Source of the DNA: Hymenobacter sp. BT188
Lineage (GTDB): Bacteria; Bacteroidota; Bacteroidia; Cytophagales; Hymenobacteraceae
Direction: 5' to 3'
NCBI RefSeq assembly: GCF_014333585.1
Contig: NZ_JACSCW010000003.1
Coordinates: 62,001 to 126,000, forward strand
DNA length: 64,000 nt
Shown: positions 57,603 to 64,000 of the stretch, one piece after another
Position numbering within the stretch: position 1 is the stretch's first letter
How the letters are laid out: every line of letters starts with the position of its first letter
Program-made: the position numbers and the translations under genes
Notes under the pieces: generated by a model
Told to the model about the DNA's origin: nothing
What the model saw: the letters and a program-made list of their open reading frames with translations, nothing else
Databases searched by the model: none

Positions 57603-58394
57603 TTAGCGTCTGGCACTTTGTAACTGCGTGTTCATCAGGGTAGCCAGCATGGAGTCGGGGAGAACCAGGCTGGAGAAAAAGTTGAATTTGGCGCTGACGG
57701 TGGGCAGCGAGCGGGCTTCGCCCTCCATCATGTCGTCGTAGCCGCCTTCGGCCACTTCGCGGGCCGAGGCAGGGTGGCTGGCGGCGCGGGTATGCTCGGC
57801 GTGGGCCACGTGGAAGAAGTTGGTATCGGTGGGCGGTGGGCACAGAATGGTCATCGTGACGGCCGATTTTTGCTGCTTCAGCTCGTGCTGCACGGCCTCG
57901 GTGAAGCTGAGTACGAAGGCCTTGGTGGCGGCGTACACGGCTTGACAGGGGCTGGGCGAGAAAGAAGCAATAGAACCCAGCTGCAAAATGCGGCCGTAGT
58001 TGCGCTCCACCATACCGCGCAGATACAGCTTGGTCAGGTGCACGAGCGAGGCCGCATTCACCTGAATCATGTTCAGCTCGGTATCCATATCAGTGTCGGT
58101 GAAGTAGCCGGTTTCGCCGAAGCCAGCATCGTTCACCAAGGCGTCAATTTGCAGACCCCGCTCGTTGGTTTCGGCAAATATCAGCTCCGGAGTTTGCGGA
58201 TTGCTCAGGTCGAAAGGCAGCAGTACAATGTCAACACCTCCGAATTCCTGATGAAGCAGGCGGGCCGCCTCCTTAAGCTCATCGAGGTGGCGAGCAACCA
58301 GCACGACGCGGTAATCATCGCGTGCGAAGCACCGGGCCAGCTCGAAACCAATGCCGCTGGAGGCACCAGTAATTAAAGCGGTTTGGTCGTTCAT
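57603..58394 (-). CDS. Short-chain dehydrogenase/reductase (SDR)
   Basis: 263 residues, NAD(P)-dependent oxidoreductase of the classical SDR fold. Cofactor motif TGASSGIG (residues 9-16), an NADP-suiting VARHLDEL, and VNDAGFG in place of NNAG. The catalytic triad is Ser141 (LGSIASF), Tyr154 and Lys158 (YAATK). Substrate unknown; the sequence resembles the DltE/YqjQ-like group. Monocistronic. Confidence 0.9.
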   Translation of the reverse strand: MNDQTALITGASSGIGFELARCFARDDYRVVLVARHLDELKEAARLLHQEFGGVDIVLLPFDLSNPQTPELIFAETNERGLQIDALVNDAGFGETGYFTDTDMDTELNMIQVNAASLVHLTKLYLRGMVERNYGRILQLGSIASFSPSPCQAVYAATKAFVLSFTEAVQHELKQQKSAVTMTILCPPPTDTNFFHVAHAEHTRAASHPASAREVAEGGYDDMMEGEARSLPTVSAKFNFFSSLVLPDSMLATLMNTQLQSARR

Positions 58395-58623
58395 GATTGA
58401 AAGGGGGTTAGGGTGAATTATTAAACCTTAAGATACTGATAAACAGACAAAGTAATTTGAGAAAGGTGGCTTGGTGAGGCGAGAATGTGCTAGTGTTTAT
58501 CAACAGGATTTTGGCCTTTAATCCGCATTTCCTTGCTTCAATAGGCTCGGTTTAGGACAGGAAAAGGGAGATTAGATTTTTTGCGAATCGCGCCGCCTTT
58601 TCTTTTTATCCAACGAAGCGAGC
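58395..58623. other. Non-coding gap
   Basis: About 230 bases between two minus-strand genes holding the presumed SDR promoter. No structured element was seen. Confidence 0.4.
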
Positions 58624-58655
58624 AAAAAAGCCCCCCAGGCATTGGTTTGGCCTGG
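58624..58655 (-). terminator. Terminator after the DUF3891 gene
   Basis: On the minus strand CCAGGC and GCCTGG pair around a 9-base loop and are followed by GGGGCTTTTTT, the house-style terminator tail, immediately after the DUF3891 stop. Confidence 0.75.
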
Positions 58656-58659
58656 ATAT

Positions 58660-59430
58660 TTACTCCGTAATCCAGACCTGCATTTTCTGGATGGGAGCAC
58701 GTTGAAAGCACTCCGCTAAGCCAACGTCTGACAACTCATTTTTGCGCAGCTCTTTGTAAGGCAGCGTCACGCAAAAGGCCTCATCGAACGGAAACGGCGC
58801 GACCTGCACTTGGGTCTTGGAAGCCCATTTGGTTTGGATCAGCTGGTGGTCGGTGAAGTCGAAGTAGTCGGAGAAGGGAATGCCGCCTTTGTACCAGGGG
58901 TGCTCGTGCTCTTTGTCTGCGCCCGGCTCGTTCATACATAGGTAGAGCGACAACCGGTCGAGGAATTTAAGCAGCTGCACATGAAAATCGAGGGTGGGCT
59001 GCCCCGAGGCATTGATTCCCAGCTGCCGCCGGAGCCGCTGCTGACGGCCTGCCTCTTTTTGCAGAAATTCTCGGCCCGCCGCTAGTTTGGCCATTTCAGG
59101 AAAGCCAGTATAGTGCAGGCTGGACAGCAGGCCCGCGTAAGGCGAAAGGTTTTCTAGTTCCGTGATGCCCTGCTCGTAGTGATGGAGGCGGGGCGCGGGC
59201 GGGAAGTCGAGAAAGGAGTAGGGCGCCTGCGTCTGTTCGTTCCAGAGCGGCTCGGCATCCAGCGGAATCCAGGCCCGGTCGTGCTCATACACGGCCAGCG
59301 TCACATCATCTCGCCGCGATGCATCGCCAAAATACACGCCCAGCCAATGATCGGCCATGACCCCGGAAATATGAGCGTGGTCGTGCTGGCCGATGCAGGT
59401 AAAGCTGGAGGGCGTTTCTCGAACAATCAT
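58660..59430 (-). CDS. DUF3891 family protein
   Basis: 256 residues. Histidines and acids are spread as in DUF3891, a family of probable HD-like metal-binding proteins of unknown role: IGQHDHAHISGVMADHW near the start, LAVYEHDRAW, YEQGITELENLSPYAGLLSS with LHYTGF, FLQKEAGRQQRLRRQLG and FLDRLSLYLCMNE. Cytosolic; no partner gene adjacent. Confidence 0.88.
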   Translation of the reverse strand: MIVRETPSSFTCIGQHDHAHISGVMADHWLGVYFGDASRRDDVTLAVYEHDRAWIPLDAEPLWNEQTQAPYSFLDFPPAPRLHHYEQGITELENLSPYAGLLSSLHYTGFPEMAKLAAGREFLQKEAGRQQRLRRQLGINASGQPTLDFHVQLLKFLDRLSLYLCMNEPGADKEHEHPWYKGGIPFSDYFDFTDHQLIQTKWASKTQVQVAPFPFDEAFCVTLPYKELRKNELSDVGLAECFQRAPIQKMQVWITE

Positions 59431-59836
59431 AGTCAGGAGAAAAGCGAATGAATGACAGCAGGAGTGGGCTGTCGCAAGCCACGCGCGACGAGGCTGTCGG
59501 CAAGCAGAGCGCGTGGATGTAGTAGTAAGCTAGAGAAGAAACAGGGCAGTTGCAAGCGCTACCATAAGAGGTGCGCCAAACTATTTGCCGGTTATCAGGC
59601 TGGTGGCAAGCTCCATCAAGCGTGATTCAAGAGTAGTAGCTGGAGAGTTTGCAGTGTGCTCTATTGCAGATAATTACGACGTTTCGTAAATTAATAATAC
59701 GTCATTCACTGCTGATCAAGAGAGGATTGTGTCGCTGATTTTGGGAACGCGCATTTGGCGGATTCTGAAAAAAGCCCCCCAGCGGCGCAAATGGCTGTGT
59801 AGCCTCCGGGCATGTCTCATTTTAACAAGGAGTTGT
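59431..59836. other. Non-coding gap before the TPR lipoprotein gene
   Basis: About 400 bases without a supported gene. It contains CCACGCGC/GCGCGTGG (59479-59486, 59509-59516), two imperfect direct repeats of GGCTGTCG(G)CAAGC, and a lone AAAAAAGCCCCCCAG half-terminator at 59768-59782. A strong Shine-Dalgarno-like AAGGAG (59827-59832) precedes the next gene, unusual for this genome. Confidence 0.45.
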
Positions 59837-61570
59837 ATGTTAAGATATACCATTTTTACCGGTCTTGTAGCGCTGGGAATAGGGGCTGGCTGCACCACCA
59901 AGGAGCAAACTGCCCGTCGGGTTTCACCGGCCTCGCAGCCCGTTACAGTTACCATGTGCGCGCCACCCGTTGTAGTGGATACGGCTTGGTACGCATCAGG
60001 CAAAAAAGCCCCCCAGCTGCCGGGTTTGGAGGGAATTGCCTTCCCGATTAGCTCTAAAAATCCGGAAGCCATCAAGTACTTCAATCAAGGGCTGATGCTG
60101 GCTTACGGGTTCAACCACGCCGAGGCAGCCCGCTCGTTTCACGAAGTTACCCGCCAGGATCCTACCTGCGCTATGGGCTACTGGGGCTTTAGCTACGTGC
60201 TAGGCCCCAATTACAACGCGGGCATGGAGCCCGATAATTTCAAGCGGGCCTATGAGGCGGTGCAGAAAGCGAAGCGGTTGGCGGCAACTGCCAGTCCGAA
60301 AGAGAAAGCGCTCATTGGGGCATTGGTGAAGCGCTACCCGCCCGCCCCGGTCACGGATAGGTCGAGCTACGACCAAGCATATGCGGCGGCCCTCAAAACG
60401 GTGTATCAGCAATTTCCTGATGACCCGGATATTGGGGCCATGTATGCCGAGGCCGTGATGAACCTACACCCGTGGGACATCTGGCAGAAAAACGGTCAGC
60501 CCCAGCCCTGGACCGCCGAAATTGTAAGCACTTTGGAGCAAGTGCTGAAGCGTCATCCAAACCACGCCGGCGCCAACCATTTCTACATTCACGCCACCGA
60601 GGCCTCCACTCATCCCGAGGCGGCCAATAAAAGCGCCGACCTGTTGACCCACCTGGTGCCCGGTGCGGGGCATCTGCTGCATATGCCTTCGCACACCTAC
60701 ATCCGCACCGGCGCTTACCACCAGGGCACGCTCGCTAATCTGGAAGCGCTACAGGCCGATAGCAGCTACACGGTCGCCTGCCACGCCCAGGGCGCTTATC
60801 CGCTGGCTTATCATCCGCACAACTACCACTTCCTGACGGCCACGGCTACGCTGGAGGGCAACAGCCGGCTGGCCCTGCGCGGAGCCGCCAAGCTGGCCGC
60901 CCATGTAAGCAAGCCGTTGATGAAAAACCCAGTGCTGGGGCCGTCATTGCAGCATTTTTACACCATCCCCTACAATGTGGCCGTAAAGTTTGGGCGCTGG
61001 GACGAGGTGCTGGCCATGAAAAACTTCGACACGACGATGGTGTATCCGCAAGCTATCCGGCACTACGCCCGGGGCATGGCGTGGGTAGGCATGAAGAACA
61101 CCGTAAACGCGCGCCGCGAGCTAGAACAACTGCGCGTGCTCGGCCAGGATACCACTTTAAAGGCAGTTCTGTTTGGTATCAACTCCATGCGCGCCATTAC
61201 TGAAATTGCCCAACGCGAGCTGGATGGCGCCATTTTACACGGGGAAGGCAAACACGCGCAAAGTATTGCCGTGCTTCGCGAAGCCGTAGCGCTGGAAGAC
61301 GCGCTCAAATACAACGAGCCCCCCGATTGGTTTTTCTCGGTTCGGCACCAACTGGGCGCCGTACTGCTCGCTGATAAGCAATACAAGGAAGCTATTGCGG
61401 TCTATGAGCAGGATCTGGAGCGGCTGCCACATAATGGCTGGGCTTTGTCGGGGCTGTATCAGGCTTATCTGGGCGCAAAAAACAAGGCCAAAGCGCAGCA
61501 AACGAAGCAGCAGCTGGACGAAGCCTGGCATTGGGCCGATACAAAGCTGATTGCATCGGTAGCACAATAA
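59837..61570 (+). CDS. Tetratricopeptide-repeat lipoprotein
   Basis: The ATG at 59837 gives 577 residues; the frame is open further upstream to 59729, but that leader lacks a signal. AAGGAG stands 4 bases before this ATG. The signal MLRYTIFTGLVALGIGAGC ends in a lipobox, so the protein is membrane-anchored. TPR-like helix pairs recur (KYFNQGLMLAYGFNHAEAAR; FHEVTRQDPTCAMGYWGFSY; LADKQYKEAIAVYEQDLERL). A histidine-rich middle (NHAGANHFYIHATEAS, HPHNYHF) hints at metal binding. The half-terminator sequence AAAAAAGCCCCCCAG appears in-frame inside the gene (60003-60017, encoding KKAPQ). Function unknown. Confidence 0.85.
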   Translation: MLRYTIFTGLVALGIGAGCTTKEQTARRVSPASQPVTVTMCAPPVVVDTAWYASGKKAPQLPGLEGIAFPISSKNPEAIKYFNQGLMLAYGFNHAEAARSFHEVTRQDPTCAMGYWGFSYVLGPNYNAGMEPDNFKRAYEAVQKAKRLAATASPKEKALIGALVKRYPPAPVTDRSSYDQAYAAALKTVYQQFPDDPDIGAMYAEAVMNLHPWDIWQKNGQPQPWTAEIVSTLEQVLKRHPNHAGANHFYIHATEASTHPEAANKSADLLTHLVPGAGHLLHMPSHTYIRTGAYHQGTLANLEALQADSSYTVACHAQGAYPLAYHPHNYHFLTATATLEGNSRLALRGAAKLAAHVSKPLMKNPVLGPSLQHFYTIPYNVAVKFGRWDEVLAMKNFDTTMVYPQAIRHYARGMAWVGMKNTVNARRELEQLRVLGQDTTLKAVLFGINSMRAITEIAQRELDGAILHGEGKHAQSIAVLREAVALEDALKYNEPPDWFFSVRHQLGAVLLADKQYKEAIAVYEQDLERLPHNGWALSGLYQAYLGAKNKAKAQQTKQQLDEAWHWADTKLIASVAQ

Positions 61571-61652
61571 CTGCACGGGAGAAACAGGAGCAGCAATAAG
61601 AACGAAGACAGCGGCGTTGCTACATTAGAATTTTACTATATCCCGCTGTTTT

Positions 61653-62165
61653 ATGGCTGACACTACCATCAACGGCCCCATCAAGCGCTGCCGCAGATTC
61701 ACCAGCAAGCTTATTCCCGACATGACCCCTATGGTAGGGTTGGGCTTTATGCTGGTGACGTTTTTTATCATGGCCGCAGACTTTGCCAAGCCCACTCTAA
61801 TAGAACTGGCAATGCCTGTGCGACCAAAGCCGACAGATGAATATTCATTTGCCTGCCACGGAAGTGTAGTCACTGTTATTATAGGGAGAAATCATCAAAT
61901 ACATTACTTCTTCGGGCTAAATAGCTTTGATTTCACCCCCGAAGTACATACGACAAACCTTGGCTCAGAAGGGCTGCGGCAAGTGCTGCTGAATTTACAG
62001 AAGGAAAGCTCGTGTCCCGTTGTGCTCATCAAGACAACCCCAGATGCCAAGTACAAGGATATGGTGGATGTACTAGATGAGATGAAAATCTCTAATCAGA
62101 AGAAATACGCGCTAGTTGATTTAGATGCAATAGATATTGAATTGCTGAAGTTGAAGGCTTTGTAA
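61653..62165 (+). CDS. exbD: ExbD/TolR-family biopolymer transport protein
   Basis: 170 residues: a short cytosolic N-terminus, one membrane helix (MVGLGFMLVTFFIMAADFAK, about residues 27-46) and a periplasmic domain (VLLNLQKESSCPVVLIKTTP, DAKYKDMVDVLDEMKISNQK). The usual membrane aspartate of ExbD is placed before the helix in PDMTPMVGLGFM. ExbD normally works with ExbB as the proton-driven motor of TonB; here neither ExbB nor TonB is adjacent, so it is an orphan, probably sharing a motor encoded elsewhere. It follows the TPR gene by 80 bases and ends before a terminator. Confidence 0.85.
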   Translation: MADTTINGPIKRCRRFTSKLIPDMTPMVGLGFMLVTFFIMAADFAKPTLIELAMPVRPKPTDEYSFACHGSVVTVIIGRNHQIHYFFGLNSFDFTPEVHTTNLGSEGLRQVLLNLQKESSCPVVLIKTTPDAKYKDMVDVLDEMKISNQKKYALVDLDAIDIELLKLKAL

Positions 62166-62185
62166 AGAAGCTAAAGTAAAAGTCA

Positions 62186-62222
62186 AAAAAAGCCCCCCAG
62201 AACTAATTATTAGGGGCTTTTT
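62186..62222. terminator. Terminator after exbD
   Basis: AAAAAGCCCC and GGGGCTTTTT form a 10-bp stem around a 16-base loop, 20 bases after the stop codon. Confidence 0.8.
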
Positions 62223-62407
62223 AGTAGTTGGGTAAATCAATGACGCTGTATGAGCTTGACCCTTGTTTCATCATTCCCCTTTCAGGTGCGAGCAATCACA
62301 ACCGCGCAGCCTTGTTTCGATTGAATATTTGTCTGCAAGTGCTTTTCTGCCGTATTAGATTCTATTGGGGAGCTTTTTTTATGCCTCTCCACTCTCTCTA
62401 ATCTGCT

Positions 62408-63421
62408 ATGCAAAGCCAAACTATTCTTTTCGCCAGCCGCCCGAAAGGTGAGCCAACGACCGCTCAGTTTACCTTCAAAACCATTGATGTGCCGCCGCCC
62501 CAGGAAGGTCAGGTGTTACTCAAGGCGCTCTATGTTTCCGTTGATCCGTACATGCGTGGCCGCATGAACGAGGGCAAATCGTACGTGCCCCCGTTTGAGG
62601 TTGGCCAACCCATGGAGGGCGCTGTAGTTGCCGAAGTGGTAGAAAGCCAGCATCGGAAGCTGCCGGTGGGCAGCATAGTGCTGGGCTCATTGCCCTGGCA
62701 GGAGTACAGCCTGTCCGACGGGCGCGGCTTGCAGCCGATTCCAGCGGATCAGGCGCCTCTGAGCTATTACCTGGGCCTGCTTGGAATGCCGGGCATCACG
62801 GCTTATTTCGGGCTGTTGGACATCTGCCAGCCCAAAGCGGGCGAAACCGTGGTGGTATCGGGCGCGGCCGGAGCCGTGGGGATTGTGGTGGGGCAAATAG
62901 CCAAAATCAAAGGCTGCCGCGTGATTGGCATCGCCGGCTCCGACCAAAAGTTGGCTTACCTCAAAGAGCTGGGCTTCGACGAAACCATCAATTACAAAAC
63001 CACCCCCGACATGGCCCAGGCCCTGGCCGCAGCCGCCCCCAACGGCGTGGATTGCTACTTCGATAACGTGGGTGGCACCATCAGCGACGCAATCTATAAT
63101 CTGCTCAACAAGCATGCGCGCATTGCTCTGTGCGGCCAGATCTCGAACTACAATGCCACGGAAGTGCCCGTAGGGCCACGCCCCGAAGGTAAGCTGCTCG
63201 TGACCAGTTCCCGCCTGCAAGGCTTTATCGTCAGCGACTATCTGCCCCGGTGGCCGGAAGCTATGCAGCAGCTCTCACAATGGTATCAGCAGGGCCACTT
63301 ACAATACCAGGAAACTATCACCGAAGGTTTCGACCAGCTGCCAGCAGCTTTCCTGGGCCTGTTTCATGGTGAAAACACAGGCAAAGCAGTTGTGAAGGTG
63401 GCAGACCACACAAGCAGATAA
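62408..63421 (+). CDS. NADP-dependent MDR-family oxidoreductase (CurA/prostaglandin-reductase type)
   Basis: 337 residues, zinc-free medium-chain dehydrogenase/reductase that reduces alpha,beta-unsaturated carbonyls with NADPH. The start QTILFASRPKGEPTTAQFTF is typical of the YncB/CurA group. SVDPYMRGRMNEGKSYVPPF shapes the substrate site, VVVSGAAGAVGIVVGQIAKI is the nucleotide fold, and YFDNVGGTISDAIYNLLNKH precedes an ALCGQISNYN segment. Monocistronic, with a perfect terminator. Confidence 0.93.
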   Translation: MQSQTILFASRPKGEPTTAQFTFKTIDVPPPQEGQVLLKALYVSVDPYMRGRMNEGKSYVPPFEVGQPMEGAVVAEVVESQHRKLPVGSIVLGSLPWQEYSLSDGRGLQPIPADQAPLSYYLGLLGMPGITAYFGLLDICQPKAGETVVVSGAAGAVGIVVGQIAKIKGCRVIGIAGSDQKLAYLKELGFDETINYKTTPDMAQALAAAAPNGVDCYFDNVGGTISDAIYNLLNKHARIALCGQISNYNATEVPVGPRPEGKLLVTSSRLQGFIVSDYLPRWPEAMQQLSQWYQQGHLQYQETITEGFDQLPAAFLGLFHGENTGKAVVKVADHTSR

Positions 63422-63441
63422 GCCGAATAAACCTGCTAAAC

Positions 63442-63495
63442 AAAAGCCTAAAAAAGCCCCCCAGAAATACTTCTGGGGGGCTTTTTTAGGCTTTT
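63442..63495. terminator. Strong bidirectional terminator
   Basis: Perfect 25-bp arms (63442-63466, 63471-63495) with core AAAAAAGCCCCCCAGAA and a 4-base loop, between the convergent MDR and prolyl oligopeptidase genes. Confidence 0.95.
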
Positions 63496-63506
63496 ATTCA
63501 ATGCTG

Positions 63507-64000
63507 CTAATTAGTAGCCGCCGAATATGGCACGCCCATGTTCTGGAACATGAACGCCCATTTATCGGTCTGCTCGCTGATGACCTGAGCTGTAGAGCGG
63601 CCCGCGCCGTGGCCAGCTTTGGTCTCGATGCGGATGAGCACGGGCGCCGGGCCTTTCTGCATTTCCTGCAGGCGGGTGCCAAACTTGAAGGAGTGCGCGG
63701 GCACTACCCGGTCGTCGTGGTCGGCAGTGGTGACCAAGGTGGCGGGGTAAGCGGCGGGTTTCAGGGCGTGGTAGGGCGAGTACTTGTAGAGGTACTCAAA
63801 CATCTCCTGGGAATCCTGAGCGGTGCCGTAGTCGTAGGCCCAGCCTGCGCCGGCGGTGAACTGGTTATAGCGCAACATGTCCATTACGCCCACCGCGGGG
63901 AAAGCAACTTTGCACAGGTCAGGGCGCTGCGTCATGACAGCACCTACGAGCAGGCCACCGTTGGAGCCACCCGAAATAGCGAGGTATTCTTTAGAAGTGT
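63507..64000 (-). CDS. Prolyl oligopeptidase family serine peptidase (partial, N-terminus beyond window)
   Basis: C-terminal end of an S9 peptidase that cleaves after proline in short peptides. The frame is open to the last base of the window (164 codons visible). Before the internal methionine at 63935 it reads [20 protein letters not shown], with the nucleophile serine in GGSNGG. The acid is in [11 protein letters not shown] and the histidine in [11 protein letters not shown], completing the triad in the normal order. The remainder ([20 protein letters not shown]) is typical of S9A. The propeller domain must lie to the right of the window. Confidence 0.93.
   Translation of the reverse strand, partial: TSKEYLAISGGSNGGLLVGAVMTQRPDLCKVAFPAVGVMDMLRYNQFTAGAGWAYDYGTAQDSQEMFEYLYKYSPYHALKPAAYPATLVTTADHDDRVVPAHSFKFGTRLQEMQKGPAPVLIRIETKAGHGAGRSTAQVISEQTDKWAFMFQNMGVPYSAATN

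Noticed and set aside
1..64000. CRISPR arrays, tRNA or rRNA genes, replication origin
   Set aside because: No regularly spaced repeats, cloverleaf-like intergenic sequences, rRNA-like stretches or DnaA-box clusters were recognised by eye; absence was not tested computationally.

Overview
The window looks like a chromosomal segment of a GC-moderate member of the Bacteroidota, most likely a Hymenobacter-type Cytophagales. The signs are a menaquinone-type complex I with a shortened NuoG, CarbopepD-type and M1 secreted proteins, promoters of the Bacteroidota kind (TTTG, 19 bases, TAnnTTTG), very little Shine-Dalgarno use, and a house-style intrinsic terminator built on AAAAAGCCCCCC / GGGGGGCTTTTT. 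Genus assignment is inference from gene content.

1-21.9 kb (almost all minus strand) is the respiratory complex I locus, split in two. nuoABCDEFGHIJ runs from 21707 to 13217 behind a near-consensus promoter and ends in a 32-bp-stem terminator. nuoK, nuoL, nuoM and nuoN (the last cut by the window start) form a second unit with its own promoter at 6038-6068. Between nuoJ and nuoK lies a foreign block: an ECF sigma factor with a small membrane protein on the plus strand, and on the minus strand a TetR regulator, an ABC exporter with a degenerate ATPase, an HlyD adaptor and a TolC channel. A strongly AT-rich family 25 glycosyltransferase gene sits between nuoL and nuoM.

21.9-38.4 kb holds housekeeping and envelope genes: pruA, a dNMP-kinase-like protein, a YjjG-type phosphatase, a thin (2Fe-2S) ferredoxin, an ArsR regulator, a type II NADH dehydrogenase, an M1 peptidase, a HupE/UreJ protein, a beta-propeller lipoprotein, a tandem DoxX-like pair and clpB. 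38.4-47.1 kb is accessory: two AT-rich unknown genes (one MazF/PemK-like in outline), diverged non-coding repeats, an F420-reductase-like protein, a TTHB210-like lipoprotein, DUF808, a subclass B3 metallo-beta-lactamase, a MaoC protein and a cupin.

47.1-51.0 kb encodes a PaoABC-type periplasmic molybdenum aldehyde oxidoreductase. 51.4-54.8 kb is a small island (chimeric cupin-hydrolase, cyclophilin-like lipoprotein, hexapeptide acetyltransferase, divergent AraC regulator) bracketed by two nearly identical IS-end-like sequences. 54.9-64 kb returns to ordinary genes: DUF72, a gluzincin-like protein, an SDR, DUF3891, a TPR lipoprotein, an orphan ExbD, an MDR oxidoreductase and the end of a prolyl oligopeptidase. 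No rRNA, tRNA, CRISPR array or replication origin was seen.
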